64,000 bases of DNA from Prauserella muralis (lineage in GTDB: Bacteria; Actinomycetota; Actinomycetes; Mycobacteriales; Pseudonocardiaceae). Shown here one piece after another: positions 8,087 through 18,757 of this stretch (its first letter is position 1; each line of letters opens with the position of its first letter). Both the position numbers and the translations under genes were made by a program. The notes beneath the pieces were generated by a model. The model saw only the letters and a list, made by a program, of their open reading frames with translations, searched no databases and had not been told where the DNA came from. Location of the stretch: NCBI RefSeq assembly GCF_003202285.1, contig NZ_MASW01000002.1, positions 310,001-374,000 of the forward strand, given 5' to 3'.

Positions 8087-8676
8087 TCCGCACCGTCGCG
8101 ACAGCGGCGGCCGCACCGGGCACCGAGGTCGAGGTGACCCACCCCGCCTCGGGGCCCGTGGTGCTGAGCGGGCAGAACGAGGTCCTGCGTTCGGCGATCG
8201 GCGTGCTCGACCGCGTCGAGAGCCTGCGGGAGGGCGCTGACGCGATCGTGCTCGCCGGGTTCGGCGAGCCCGGCAGGGAGGCGGCGCAGGAACTCGCCGG
8301 GGTCCCGGTGCTCGACATCACCGAGTGCGGGCCCGCGCTCGCCCAGCTGCGCGGCCGCCGGTACACGGTCGTCACCTCCACCGAGGAGGCGGTGCCCGTC
8401 GTCGAGGACCGGCTGCACACGCTGCATCTCGACGGCCGCTGCGCTGAGGTGCTGGCCACCGGGCTCGGCGTGCCCGACCTGGTCGGCCGCAGGGAGGAGG
8501 CCCAGTCCGTGGTGATCGACGTGGCCAAGCGGGCGCAGGGCGACGTCGTGGTGCTGGGCTGCGGCGGCATGGCCGGGCTGGCACCCGCCGTGGCCGAGGC
8601 GATCGGGCGGCCCGTCGTGGACCCGGTGCCCGCCGCCGTCGAACTCGCGCAGACCCTGGTGAGGCTCGGACAATGA
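8035..8676 (+). CDS. Asp/Glu/hydantoin racemase family, probable allantoin racemase
   Basis: A 213-aa protein of the Asp/Glu/hydantoin racemase superfamily. Between permease and allantoinase it would interconvert R- and S-allantoin. The N-terminal [10 protein letters not shown] strand and the second catalytic Cys (Cys176 in VLGCGGMAG) are present. The first catalytic position, normally Cys in this two-cysteine family, is Gly75 in VLAGFGEPG. Its activity is therefore uncertain: it may use one base, or have another role. The GTG start lies inside the permease gene; its stop overlaps the allantoinase ATG. Confidence 0.82.
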   Translation: MRILVVNPNRVDACTELIRTVATAAAAPGTEVEVTHPASGPVVLSGQNEVLRSAIGVLDRVESLREGADAIVLAGFGEPGREAAQELAGVPVLDITECGPALAQLRGRRYTVVTSTEEAVPVVEDRLHTLHLDGRCAEVLATGLGVPDLVGRREEAQSVVIDVAKRAQGDVVVLGCGGMAGLAPAVAEAIGRPVVDPVPAAVELAQTLVRLGQ

Positions 8677-10010
8677 GCGGCATGGACCTCGTCATCCGGG
8701 CGCCGCGCGCCATCACCGGCGACACCGAGACGGCGTGCACCGTCGGCGTCCGCGACGGCCGCATCGCCACCGTCGAGCCCTACGACGCGCCGCTGGAGGG
8801 CGCGCGGCAGGTCGAGCTGGACGGCGACGTGGTGCTGCTGCCCGGCCTCGTCGACACCCACGTGCACGTCAACGACCCCGGCCGCAGCGAGTGGGAGGGC
8901 TTCGAGACCGCGACCCGTGCGGCGGCGGCCGGAGGCGTCACCACGATCGTCGACATGCCGCTCAACAGCCTGCCGCCGACCGTCGACGTGGCGGCGCTGG
9001 AGGTCAAGCGCAAGACCGCGGCCGGGCGGGTGCACGTCGACGTCGGGTTCTGGGGCGGCGCGGTGCCCGGCAACGCCGCCGAGTTGCGCCCGCTGCACGA
9101 CGCGGGCGTGTTCGGCTTCAAGTGCTTCCTGCTGCACTCCGGCGTGGACGAGTTCCCTCCGCTGGACTCCGAAGGGCTCGAGCAGGCGATGCGACAGCTG
9201 CGCGCCTTCGGCGGGCTGCTCATCGTGCACGCCGAGGATGCGGGCACCATCGACGGCGCGCCCGCGGCCCACGGCCGGGACTACGGCGGCTTCCTCGGCT
9301 CCCGGCCGCCCGAGGCCGAGCACACGGCCATCGAGCGGGTGGTCGAGCTGGCCCGGCGCACCGGCACACGGGTGCACATCCTGCACCTTGCCTCCGGCGG
9401 CGCGCTGCCGATGCTCGCCGCCGCACGAGCCGAGGGCGTGCCGGTGACCGTCGAGACATGCCCGCACTATCTGAGCTTCACGGCCGAGGAGATCCGCGAC
9501 GGGGCCACCGAGTTCAAGTGCTGCCCGCCGATCCGCGAGGCGGCCAACCGCGAGCGGCTGTGGCAGGGCCTCGCCGACGGCGTCATCGACTGTGTGGTGA
9601 GCGACCACTCGCCGTGCACGCCCGAGCTGAAACGCTTTGACAGCGGCGACTTCGGCGAGGCGTGGGGCGGCATCGCGAGCCTGCAGGTGGGCCTGCCCGC
9701 CGTCTGGACGGGTGCGCGGCAGCGCGGGTTCACGCTCGCCGACGTGGTGCGCTGGATGGCGCGCCGTCCCGCCGAGCAGGTGGGTCTTGACCGCAAGGGC
9801 CGGATCGCCCCCGGGTGTGACGCCGACTTCTGCGTGTTCGCGCCGGACGAGGCGTTCGTGGTGGACGCGGCCAGGCTGCGCCACCGCAACCCGGTGAGCG
9901 CCTACCACGACCGGCCGCTGGCCGGTGTCGTGCGGCAGACCTGGCTGCGCGGCGAACCGGTGACCGGCGATGCGCCGCACGGCATGCTACTGCGCAGGGA
10001 GGACCCGTGA
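8673..10010 (+). CDS. allB: Allantoinase
   Basis: A 445-aa cyclic amidohydrolase that hydrolyses allantoin to allantoate. The dinuclear-metal ligands are visible: HVHVND after PGLVDT, Lys in [17 protein letters not shown] (the carboxylated bridging lysine), His in [10 protein letters not shown], and Asp in [27 protein letters not shown] is typical of AllB/PucH. The start overlaps the racemase stop (ATGA), with a second ATG three codons later as an alternative. The stop overlaps the allantoicase GTG, so coupling is tight. Confidence 0.96.
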   Translation: MSGMDLVIRAPRAITGDTETACTVGVRDGRIATVEPYDAPLEGARQVELDGDVVLLPGLVDTHVHVNDPGRSEWEGFETATRAAAAGGVTTIVDMPLNSLPPTVDVAALEVKRKTAAGRVHVDVGFWGGAVPGNAAELRPLHDAGVFGFKCFLLHSGVDEFPPLDSEGLEQAMRQLRAFGGLLIVHAEDAGTIDGAPAAHGRDYGGFLGSRPPEAEHTAIERVVELARRTGTRVHILHLASGGALPMLAAARAEGVPVTVETCPHYLSFTAEEIRDGATEFKCCPPIREAANRERLWQGLADGVIDCVVSDHSPCTPELKRFDSGDFGEAWGGIASLQVGLPAVWTGARQRGFTLADVVRWMARRPAEQVGLDRKGRIAPGCDADFCVFAPDEAFVVDAARLRHRNPVSAYHDRPLAGVVRQTWLRGEPVTGDAPHGMLLRREDP

Positions 10011-11008
10011 CCGACCGTCCGGAGTGGACACAGCTGACCGACCTCGCTTCGCGGCGCTGCGGTGGCACCGTGATGTGGGCCAGCGACGAGCTGTTCGCGG
10101 AGAAGGAGAACCTCGTCAACCCGTGGCCGCCCCGCCACCAGCCGGAGACGTTCGGCCCGAAGGGGCAGCTCTACGACGGCTGGGAGACCCGGCGCCACCG
10201 CGAACCCGGCGACGACCAGGCCATCCTGCGGCTCGGCGTGCCCGGAGCGATCGCGGGCGTGGTGGTGGACACGGCGTTCTTCAAGGGAAACTACCCGCCG
10301 TTCGTGTCGGTCGAGGCGTGCGCGCTGCCGGGCTATCCCAGCGCCGCCGAGGTGGCGGCCGCCGGCTGGGACACCCTCGTCGCCCACGCACCCGTTGCCG
10401 GGCACGCCGAGAACGTCTTCGCGGTGGACTCGCCTCGCCGCTACACCCACGTCCGGCTGACGATGCACCCCGACGGCGGGATCGCGCGGCTGCGCGTGCA
10501 CGGCGAGCCGATCCCGGACCCGGCCATGCTGGAACCCGACGCGCTCGACCTCGCGGCGCTGGAGAACGGCGCGGCGGTCACCGCGTGCAGCGACATGTTC
10601 TACTCGTCGCCGGGCAACCTGCTGGCGCCCGGCCTCGCCGCCAACCAGGCCGAGGGCTGGGAGACCGCGCGCAGGCGCGACGGCGGCAACGACTGGGTCG
10701 TGGTGCGGCTGGCGGGCTCCGGGATCGTGCGGTTCGCCGAGCTGGACACGAGCAACCTGCGCGGCAACGCGCCCGGCTGGGCGTCGCTGAGCGGTTCGGT
10801 GGACGGCGAGACCTGGTTCGAGCTGCTGCCGAAGACCCGCCTGCAACCCGACACCCGGCACCGCTTCGCCGTGCCCGAGCAGCGGGAGGCGAGCCACGTG
10901 CGGCTCGACATCTATCCCGACGGCGGCCTGGCCCGGCTGCGGCTGTTCGGCGGGCTCACCGAGCGCGGCCGCAAGGAGATCGCGGAGCGCTTCAGCGCGG
11001 CGTCGTGA
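10007..11008 (+). CDS. alc: Allantoicase (allantoate amidinohydrolase)
   Basis: A 333-aa protein made of two repeated jelly-roll halves, each with a WDT/THVRL-type segment ([20 protein letters not shown] in half 1, [20 protein letters not shown] in half 2). This is the hallmark of allantoicase. It cleaves allantoate to ureidoglycolate and urea. Presence of Alc rather than an allantoate amidohydrolase means nitrogen leaves as urea, and that ureidoglycolate lyase and urease are needed; neither is in the window. Last gene of the allantoin operon; a 53-bp hairpin repeat follows 76 nt later. Confidence 0.95.
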   Translation: MTDRPEWTQLTDLASRRCGGTVMWASDELFAEKENLVNPWPPRHQPETFGPKGQLYDGWETRRHREPGDDQAILRLGVPGAIAGVVVDTAFFKGNYPPFVSVEACALPGYPSAAEVAAAGWDTLVAHAPVAGHAENVFAVDSPRRYTHVRLTMHPDGGIARLRVHGEPIPDPAMLEPDALDLAALENGAAVTACSDMFYSSPGNLLAPGLAANQAEGWETARRRDGGNDWVVVRLAGSGIVRFAELDTSNLRGNAPGWASLSGSVDGETWFELLPKTRLQPDTRHRFAVPEQREASHVRLDIYPDGGLARLRLFGGLTERGRKEIAERFSAAS

Positions 11009-11084
11009 GCCAGTACGCCGGGGGCGGGGCAGCCGTGGTTGCCGCGTTTCCCGGAGCCGGTCCAGACAGCGCGCGTCCGTCGTC

Positions 11085-11137
11085 GTGCCCACGGTCACCT
11101 TGGGCACGTGGTGTGTACCCAAGGTGACCTCGGGCTC
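11085..11137. repeat. 53-bp hairpin repeat, copy 1
   Basis: A 23-nt arm (11085-11107), 7-nt loop (11108-11114) and 23-nt arm (11115-11137). The inner 15 bp, GGTCACCTTGGGCAC against GTACCCAAGGTGACC, pair fully (one G-U). It lies between the convergent allantoicase and FhuF-like genes, so it can act as a two-way terminator. The right arm ends CTCGGGCTC, as in the other copies (18385, 57217, 61956). Confidence 0.85.
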
Positions 11138-11184
11138 GGCTCGGCGCGCGGCGAGGGGCGGCGCGCGACTCGCAGGGCCCGGCG

Positions 11185-11823
11185 TCAACCGAGCAGCAGG
11201 CGCAGGCGTTCCTCGCGTTCGGCGGGTGTCTGCCGCGGGCAGCTCGCGCACTTGTCGCCGCCGGTCGCCTCGTAGATCAGGCAGCAGGAGGCCCGGCGTA
11301 CCACCGGCCGCCGTCCGACGTGCACGAACCGGGGCCGGGGCACGCCGGGGCCGAGGGCCTCACCGAGCGTCTCGGCAAGGCGCATGGCGCGTGCGGGGTC
11401 GCCCACCGCCGAGCCCGCCCACAGCAGCCGGTTGGCGATCGAATCGACGGCCACGGCCCACAGCGAGCGGGCCGTCGCGCCGGACACCGCGGCGATCGCG
11501 TCGACGGCGGTGCCCACCGCCTCGCCGAGCCGCTCGCCCAGCGCGGCCACGTCGCGGCCGAGCACGCGTTCCGAGCGGGCGTCGAGATACCGGCCGTCGG
11601 GCATCATGTCGAACACCACCGCGTCCAGTGACGGATCGCGCGCGGTCCCCGTGTGCACCAGCGGCTCCAACGCGGGCGCCACGAGCACCGACGACGCCGA
11701 GTACCACCGGATCGTGCCCAGCACGCGGTCGCTCGCCTCGCCGTACAGCCGCCGTGCCCGGCCCAGGTCCTCCGCGAGCCACGCTTCGTCGGCCAGCACG
11801 GTCGCGGACACCTCCACGCTCAC
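11185..11823 (-). CDS. (2Fe-2S)-binding protein, FhuF ferric-reductase-like
   Basis: A 212-aa protein with the FhuF C-terminal cluster motif: CC at RRASCCLIYEA and CxxC at DKCASCPRQT. This spacing binds the [2Fe-2S] centre in FhuF siderophore-iron reductases. The N-terminal part (LADEAWLAEDLGRARRLYG) is a general FhuF-like scaffold. It is the second gene of a two-gene minus-strand unit; its ATG overlaps the stop of the RlmA-like gene. No siderophore genes are nearby, so a housekeeping iron-release or electron-transfer role is inferred. Confidence 0.8.
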   Translation of the reverse strand: MSVEVSATVLADEAWLAEDLGRARRLYGEASDRVLGTIRWYSASSVLVAPALEPLVHTGTARDPSLDAVVFDMMPDGRYLDARSERVLGRDVAALGERLGEAVGTAVDAIAAVSGATARSLWAVAVDSIANRLLWAGSAVGDPARAMRLAETLGEALGPGVPRPRFVHVGRRPVVRRASCCLIYEATGGDKCASCPRQTPAEREERLRLLLG

Positions 11824-12686
11824 GGCAGCCTCCGGTACACCGAGACCTGGAACGACAGGGTCACCTCGACGGTGCCGGTCAGTCCGTCGAGCCGCTCACG
11901 CAACCCGTCGCGGTGCAGGTGATGCGCGTTCGGGCCCATCAGCACCGCCCGCCGCGCGTCGGCGGGCGGCAGCGGCACCGTCTCCTCGTGTCGGTCGCGG
12001 TCCACGGCCTCGAACCGGCCCGCGAGCGCGGTGTCGAGCCGCTGCTGCTTGTCCTCGCCGATGTCGAGCAGCCCCAGCCGCGAGGCGAGCTCACGCAGAT
12101 GCGGCCGGCCCGGCGAAGCCACGAGCAGCGTGCCACCCGGCCGCAGCACCCGGTGGAACTCGGCGGCGTTGCGCGGCGCGAAGACGTTGAGCACCACGTC
12201 GGCCGAGGCGGTGCCGACCGGCCACGGGTGCCAGAGGTTCCACACCGCCGCCCCGATCCGCGGATGCGCCTTCGCCGCGCGGCGCAGCGCGGGCACCGAC
12301 ACATCCAGCGCCAGCCCGCTCGCCGCGGGCAGCGCGTCGAGCACGGCGGCCAGGTAGTAGCCGGTTCCCGCGCCCGCGTCGACCACGAGCCGCGCGCGGC
12401 TCTGCGCGGCGGCACGCGCCGCGAGCAGGCGCGCCAGCGGCGCGTAGAACCCCGCGCCGAGGAACTCCACCCTGGCCGCCACCATGTCCGTGGTGTCGGC
12501 CGTCCCCGCCGCCACCTTGGCGTGCAGCAGGTTGACGTAGCCCTGTCGCGCGATGTCGAACGCATGGCGGCGTTCGCAGCACACCGCGTGACCGGAGACC
12601 GCCAACTCGCCCCCGCAGACGGAGCAGCGCAGCGCCGCCAGGACAGCGGACGGTAACAACCGCGCGGACTTCTCGGGCGAGGTCAT
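11820..12686 (-). CDS. RlmA-like 23S rRNA (guanine-N1)-methyltransferase
   Basis: A 288-aa class I SAM methyltransferase with an N-terminal zinc finger, as in RlmA/TlrB proteins. Cysteines are in LRCSVCGGEL and VCCERRH, followed by the family signature HAFDIARQGYVNLL. SAM motif I is LVVDAGAGTGYYL; the post-I Asp is in GLALDVS. Likely target: a guanine in 23S rRNA helix 35, which in some hosts gives macrolide tolerance; the target is inferred from family. The ATG at 12686 was preferred over one 72 nt upstream because the finger begins shortly after it. Confidence 0.85.
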   Translation of the reverse strand: MTSPEKSARLLPSAVLAALRCSVCGGELAVSGHAVCCERRHAFDIARQGYVNLLHAKVAAGTADTTDMVAARVEFLGAGFYAPLARLLAARAAAQSRARLVVDAGAGTGYYLAAVLDALPAASGLALDVSVPALRRAAKAHPRIGAAVWNLWHPWPVGTASADVVLNVFAPRNAAEFHRVLRPGGTLLVASPGRPHLRELASRLGLLDIGEDKQQRLDTALAGRFEAVDRDRHEETVPLPPADARRAVLMGPNAHHLHRDGLRERLDGLTGTVEVTLSFQVSVYRRLP

Positions 12687-12740
12687 GGACCATATTCGAC
12701 CACGACGTTTCGCATCGGGACGAATCGGCACCGGTGGCGG

Positions 12741-12788
12741 GAAACGTATCCGTAACATGACCGCCCGATCGGTTCACAACGTCGAAAC
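12741..12788 (+). promoter_or_regulatory. GlnR-box candidates upstream of amt
   Basis: TTCAC-N6-GAAAC (12773-12788) matches the actinobacterial GlnR a-site/b-site pattern (nTnAC-N6-GAAAC). A second element, GAAAC-N6-GTAAC (12741-12756), matches the b/a junction of tandem boxes. They lie 115-160 nt upstream of the amt GTG, where GlnR activates amtB operons. The family pattern is established; binding here is inferred. Confidence 0.6.
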
Positions 12789-12855
12789 CTGCCGAGCCTC
12801 TCCGTGCAACACGCCTTTCCGATGCTGTGCCGCAACTGCGAGTTCAGTAGTTCGG

Positions 12856-12883
12856 CTGATCCGGGTTGATCCGGCTGATCCGG
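12856..12883 (+). repeat. Short tandem repeat in the amt leader
   Basis: Three head-to-tail copies of a 9-10 nt unit (CTGATCCGG, GTTGATCCGG, CTGATCCGG), ending 8 nt before the GGAGGAG ribosome-binding site of amt. It may affect leader folding, or be simple slippage expansion. Confidence 0.7.
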
Positions 12884-12902
12884 CTCTCGAAGGAGGAGAA
12901 GC

Positions 12903-14527
<1,625 letters not shown>

Positions 14528-14536
14528 GCACGTGCC

Positions 14537-16849
14537 GTGGTCGTAGGGGGACTCGTCGAGGCAGCCAACCGGCTGCTGGAGGGTCGCCACGGACGGCTGG
14601 GCGCGGCGGCACTGCGCGCCGCGCTGGTCGACCTGTACGAGTTCTGGCTGAGCAAGGCCGCCACGGCGGCCGGTGTCGACACCGCCGAACCCGGTGTCGC
14701 GCTGGTCGCCGTCGGCGGCCTCGGCCGTCGGGAGCTCGTGCCGTTCTCCGATCTCGACCTGGTGCTGGTCCACAACGGAAACCCGGACATCGGCAAGGTC
14801 GCGGACGCGCTCTGGTACCCCCTGTGGGACGCCAGGGTCGGCCTCGACCACGCCGTGCGTACCCCGGCGGAGGCACTCAAGGTGGCCTCCGAGGACCTGC
14901 GCACGGCCATGGGCCTGCTCGACACCCGGCACCTGGCCGGTGACGCCGAGCTGTCCGCCCGGCTCGCCGCCGCCGCCCGCGACCAGTGGCGGCGCACGGC
15001 CCGCAAACGCCTGCCCGAGCTGGCGGAGTCGGCGCGCGCCCGCTGGCAGCGCAGCGGGGAGATCGCGCAGTCGGCAGGGCCGGACCTCAAGTACGGCCGG
15101 GGAGGCCTGCGTGACCTCGGCCTGCTCGACGCCTTCGCCGCGGCACAGCTGTGCGACCGGCCGGGACAGGAGCTGCGCGAGGCACGCGGCCTGCTGCTGG
15201 ACGTGCGCACCGAGCTGCGCAGGGAACTGCGCCGCGACCGCGACGTGCTCGGCGCCGCCGACGCCGAGCTCGTGGCCGCCGAGCTGGAGCTCGGCGACCG
15301 GTTCTCGCTGGCGCGCAGGCTCTCCGGCGCGGGCAGGGCCGTGGCCTACGCCGTGGACGTCGCCCTGCGGGCTGCCGACGAGCCGCCACGCGGGCGGTTC
15401 AGCAGGCGGCCAAGCCGCACCCCGCTGGACGACGGCGTGGTGCTGCACGGCAACGAGGTCGCGCTGGCGCGCGACGCTGTGCCCGCCCGCGACCCCGGCC
15501 TGCTGCTGCGGGTGGCGGCCGCGTCGGCGCGGACGGGCAAGCCGATCGCGCACGGCACCCTGCGGACGCTCGCCGACTCCGCGCCCGAACTGCGCGCCCC
15601 GTGGCCCGAGTCGGCCCGGCAGGCGCTGACCGAGCTGCTCGGCGCGGGGGAGGGGCTGGTCGACGCCGTGGAGGCGCTCGACCGCACCGGTCTGTGGGCC
15701 CGGCTGTTCCCGGAGTGGGGCGCCGTGCGCGACCTGCCGCCGAGGGAGCCCGTGCACGCCTGGACGGTCGACCGCCACCTCGTGCAGGCCTGCGTCGAGG
15801 CGTCCCGGCTGACCACCGACGTCGCGCGGCCGGACCTGCTGCTGCTCGGCGCGCTGCTGCACGACATCGGCAAGGGCCGCGACGCCGACCATTCGGAGCT
15901 GGGTGCCAAGATCGCCGCCCAGGTCGCCGCCAGAGTGGGTCTGTCCGATGTGGACTGCGCGATCGTGGCCGGGATGGTGCGGCATCACCTGCTGCTGCCC
16001 CACACGGCCACGCGCCGCGACATCAGCGAGCAGGAGACCGTGGAGCGCGTGGCCAAGACGCTCGAAGGCCAGCCGCTGCTGCTGGACCTGCTCCACGCGC
16101 TGGCCAAGGCCGACTCGCTGGCCACGGGGCCGGGGGTGTGGACCGAGTGGAAGGCCGGGCTGGTCGCCGAGCTGGTGAGCCGCTGCCGCGAGGTGCTGCA
16201 CGGCAACGGGTTCTCCCCGCCCGCCGACCTCGACGACACGCAACGGGAGCTGGTGGCCGCCGCGGTCGCGTCGGCACGCGGCCAGGTGCGGGTCGGCACG
16301 GAGGGCAAGCTCGCCACCGTGGTGCTCGCCGTGCCCGGCGCCGCCGAGCTGCTGGCCCCCGCCGCCGGGGTGCTCGCGCTGAACTCCCTCGAAGTGCACA
16401 CGGCCGTGCTGCGGGGCCACGGCGGGGGCCGGGTGGGGGTGTTCACCGCGTCGCCGAAGTTCGGCTCGCTGCCCGACGTGAGCCTGCTGCGCGAGCAGTT
16501 CGCCAGGGCGGTCGCGGGCGGGCTGCCGCTGACGCAGAAGCTCGCGGAGAAGGAGAAGGCCTACGACGCGGCGGTGGCCGTGCCCGCGGCACCCCGGGTG
16601 CTGTGGTTCGACGACGAGACGTCCGGGCCGCGCACCGTCGTGCTGGAGCTTCGCGCCGCCGACCGTATCGGCCTGCTGTACCGGGTGGCGGGCGCGCTGC
16701 GCCGGTGTGACGCCGAGGTGCGGTGGGCCAGGGTCGCCACGCTCGGCGGCGCGGTGGTCGACTCGTTCGCCGTCTCGCCACGCCACGGCGGCCTCGACGC
16801 GGCGTGGCGGGCGCGGGTGGAGCAGGCGGTGCTCGCGGCGGCCTCCTGA
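14537..16849 (+). CDS. glnD: PII uridylyl/adenylyltransferase
   Basis: A 770-aa bifunctional enzyme that modifies and demodifies PII. The N-terminal nucleotidyltransferase motif is GGLGRRELVPFSDLDLVL (residues 60-77, catalytic DxD). The HD hydrolase motif is LLHDIGKGRDADHSELG. The C-terminus ends in ACT domains (the last begins VVLELRAADRIGLLYRVAGA) that sense glutamine. In actinobacteria the enzyme adenylylates Tyr51 of GlnK. The GTG start is 9 nt after glnK. A structured 87-bp repeat lies 54 nt after the stop. Confidence 0.96.
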   Translation: MVVGGLVEAANRLLEGRHGRLGAAALRAALVDLYEFWLSKAATAAGVDTAEPGVALVAVGGLGRRELVPFSDLDLVLVHNGNPDIGKVADALWYPLWDARVGLDHAVRTPAEALKVASEDLRTAMGLLDTRHLAGDAELSARLAAAARDQWRRTARKRLPELAESARARWQRSGEIAQSAGPDLKYGRGGLRDLGLLDAFAAAQLCDRPGQELREARGLLLDVRTELRRELRRDRDVLGAADAELVAAELELGDRFSLARRLSGAGRAVAYAVDVALRAADEPPRGRFSRRPSRTPLDDGVVLHGNEVALARDAVPARDPGLLLRVAAASARTGKPIAHGTLRTLADSAPELRAPWPESARQALTELLGAGEGLVDAVEALDRTGLWARLFPEWGAVRDLPPREPVHAWTVDRHLVQACVEASRLTTDVARPDLLLLGALLHDIGKGRDADHSELGAKIAAQVAARVGLSDVDCAIVAGMVRHHLLLPHTATRRDISEQETVERVAKTLEGQPLLLDLLHALAKADSLATGPGVWTEWKAGLVAELVSRCREVLHGNGFSPPADLDDTQRELVAAAVASARGQVRVGTEGKLATVVLAVPGAAELLAPAAGVLALNSLEVHTAVLRGHGGGRVGVFTASPKFGSLPDVSLLREQFARAVAGGLPLTQKLAEKEKAYDAAVAVPAAPRVLWFDDETSGPRTVVLELRAADRIGLLYRVAGALRRCDAEVRWARVATLGGAVVDSFAVSPRHGGLDAAWRARVEQAVLAAAS

Positions 16850-16903
16850 GCCCCCGCCGCCGGGCCGGTACCCGCGTGCCCACCTCGCACCGGTGCCGGG
16901 GGG

Positions 16904-16990
16904 AGCTCCCCAATGCGGCATTCGCTCCACTGGATGGAGCGAATGCCGCATTCGCTCCACTGAGTGGAACAAATGTGGCATTGGGGAGCT
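16904..16990. repeat. 87-bp periodic structured repeat, copy 1
   Basis: Architecture: AGCTCCCC, 11-bp core, 19-nt spacer, core, 19-nt spacer, core, GGGGAGCT. Cores are AATGCGGCATT (16912), AATGCCGCATT (16942) and AATGTGGCATT (16972), near-palindromes every 30 bp. Spacer 1 (16923-16941) is a hairpin, CGCTCCA-N5-TGGAGCG. Spacer 2 (16953-16971) starts with the same CGCTCCACT. Another copy with different spacer sequence but the same geometry is at 23067. The rest of 16850-17064 holds no recognisable gene. Confidence 0.85.
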
Positions 16991-17064
16991 TTGGTTCCCC
17001 GTTGGCGGGTCGCGGCGACCACCCGGGGTGTCGTGCCGCGCGGCGGCGGGGGCCGGGTGGCAGG

Positions 17065-17433
17065 ATGACGCGCATGACGGAGCTGCAGCCCGCGGTCCTG
17101 CCGGTCACGGTGACGGCCTCCCACCTGCGCGCATGTGCCGGTGAGCTGGCGGGTGCGGGGCGCGTCGAACTCGGGGAGCTCACCACGATGCTGGAGCAGG
17201 TGGTCGCCGGGCAACGCCTGCTCGCGGGCGCGCTCGGCTCGCTGGCCGCCCGCGTGAGCGAGGGTCACCACAGCGGCGCGCTGGCCGCCGCGCCGTCGGC
17301 CGACGTCGAGGCACTGGCCGACGTACTCCACGCAGCGGCGGACGCGTTCGGCTGTTCAGCCGAAGCACTCGGCGAAAGTGCCCCGCTGGCAACGGAAATC
17401 GCGCGAACAGCTGGTCTGGACACCCGTTTGTAG
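17065..17433 (+). CDS. Hypothetical small helical protein
   Basis: A 122-aa protein (119 aa from the second ATG at 17074). It is alanine/leucine-rich and predicted all-helical with no signal peptide or membrane segment, for example ELTTMLEQVVAGQRLLAGAL then ADVEALADVLHAAADAFG. Size and helical hairpin character recall actinobacterial type VII secretion-associated (ESX/EspC-like) small proteins, but no WxG motif is visible, so no function is assigned. It lies between glnD and ku on the same strand. Confidence 0.6.
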   Translation: MTRMTELQPAVLPVTVTASHLRACAGELAGAGRVELGELTTMLEQVVAGQRLLAGALGSLAARVSEGHHSGALAAAPSADVEALADVLHAAADAFGCSAEALGESAPLATEIARTAGLDTRL

Positions 17434-17472
17434 CTATGGGACGGACCGCGCCGCTGGCTAGGCTCAGTCCTC

Positions 17473-18369
17473 ATGCGCACCGTATGGAAGGGCACCATCG
17501 GGTTCGGCAGCTTCGCCATCCCCGTCAAGGCCTACAGCGCCACGGGTGAACGCAGCACCGGCCTCACCCAGGTGCACACCACCGACGGCGGGCGCGTGCG
17601 GTACAAGCGGGTCTGCGAGGTCGACGAGGCGGAGATCCCGGCCGAGGAGATCGGCAAGGGCTACGCCACCCCCGACGGTGACGTCGTGGTGCTCACCGAC
17701 GAGGACCTGGACTCCCTGCCGCTGCCGACCGCGCAGTCCATCCAGATCCTCGGCTTCGTGCCGCCTGCACAGATCGACCCGCTCTACTTCGTCAAGAGCT
17801 ACTACCTGGAGCCCGAGATTCCCGCGCTCAAGCCGTACGTGCTGCTCGGCGAGGCGCTGCAGCAGGCCGAGCGCGTGGCACTGGTCAAGGTGGCCCTCCG
17901 GCAGCGGGAGACACTCGGCGCCCTGAGCGTGCGCGGCCAGGTGATCATGCTCGACACGATGCACTGGCCCGACGAGATCCGCGCGCCGGACTTTCCGTTC
18001 CTGCACACCGACGTCGACCTGCGGGTCGCGGAGGTGCGGGCGGCGGCGAACATGATCGAGAACCTGTCGCGGGACTTCGTTCCCGGCGACTACTCCGACG
18101 GCTACGCCGACGCGCTGAGTGCCCTCATCGAGGCCAGGCACGAGGGCAGGGAGGTGGCCAGGCCCACCGCGGCCGTCCAGGACGAGGGCGTGGCCGAGCT
18201 GCTGCGCGCACTCCAGGAGAGCAGCCAGGAGCGCGCCGACACCGACCAGGCGCAGGCACAGGAGCGCGTCGAGCGGGCACAGGCCGCCGCGGGCAAGGCG
18301 GGAGCCGCCGCGGAGCGCGCCACGAAGGCCGCCGGCAAGGCCCGCTCCGCGCCCAGGAGCAAGCGTTAG
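17473..18369 (+). CDS. ku: Ku, non-homologous end-joining protein
   Basis: A 298-aa bacterial Ku. The start MRTVWKGTIGFGSFAIPVKAY and the central LLGEALQQAERVALVKVALRQRE plus GALSVRGQVIMLDTMHWPDEIR are family signatures of the DNA-encircling beta-barrel dimer. The last ~60 residues are a Lys/Ala/Glu-rich tail (AAERATKAAGKARSAP), typical of the DNA-binding/LigD-recruiting extension. No ligD gene is in the window, so the partner is elsewhere. A 53-bp hairpin repeat begins 16 nt after the stop. Confidence 0.96.
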   Translation: MRTVWKGTIGFGSFAIPVKAYSATGERSTGLTQVHTTDGGRVRYKRVCEVDEAEIPAEEIGKGYATPDGDVVVLTDEDLDSLPLPTAQSIQILGFVPPAQIDPLYFVKSYYLEPEIPALKPYVLLGEALQQAERVALVKVALRQRETLGALSVRGQVIMLDTMHWPDEIRAPDFPFLHTDVDLRVAEVRAAANMIENLSRDFVPGDYSDGYADALSALIEARHEGREVARPTAAVQDEGVAELLRALQESSQERADTDQAQAQERVERAQAAAGKAGAAAERATKAAGKARSAPRSKR

Positions 18370-18384
18370 CGTCCTGCCGGCCGC

Positions 18385-18437
18385 GAGCCGAAGGGCACCT
18401 CGGGTACCTGGTGCGTACCCACGGTGTCCTTGGGCTC
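18385..18437. repeat. 53-bp hairpin repeat, copy 2
   Basis: A 23-nt arm from GAGCCGAAGGGCACC (18385-18407), 7-nt loop (18408-18414) and 23-nt arm ending TTGGGCTC (18415-18437). It sits 16 nt after the ku stop, in terminator position. Geometry is identical to the copies at 11085, 57217 and 61956. Confidence 0.85.
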
Positions 18438-18624
18438 GGCGCCCGGCGGCTGCCCTCGCTGAGTAGTTCTACCCACGCCCGATCCGGTGTCTTCACGCTG
18501 CCGCGGCCGGGGTCGTGCCCGGCAGGCTGGTAACCGCCTCGGTGAGGTGCCCGTGCCCGCGACGCTCGCCTGTACTGGGGGTCAGGCGAACGTGCCGGGC
18601 GTCCGGCGCCCACCGGGGATCCAC

Positions 18625-18661
18625 CCACCCGGCCGGTGACCAGGGGGAGCCGGCCGGGTGG
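18625..18661. other. Strong GC hairpin upstream of ffh
   Basis: CCACCCGGCCGG (18625-18636) and CCGGCCGGGTGG (18650-18661) form a perfect 12-bp stem with a 13-nt loop, about 100 nt before ffh. It may end upstream transcription or form part of the ffh leader. Apart from this and the repeat at 18385, the 388-nt gap 18370-18757 shows no gene; the conserved SRP RNA apical-loop sequence was looked for and not seen. Confidence 0.55.
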
Positions 18662-18757
18662 CCCGGCGGGCCCACGCCCGACGTGTGGTCAGTACCCTGG
18701 GATGTTGTCGGCCCGTGTGCCGGCTGAGTACCCACGACCCGCTGGAGCGTGCACCTC

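Noticed and set aside
16904-16990. Decapeptide-repeat protein encoded by the 30-bp periodic element
   Set aside because: The 30-bp period equals 10 codons and both strands stay open, but there is no start or RBS, and the spacers change so as to keep pairing rather than peptide sequence. Treated as a structured DNA/RNA repeat.
18370-18757. SRP RNA gene next to ffh
   Set aside because: The conserved apical-loop sequence (GGAAGNAGC type) was not found in either strand of the gap.
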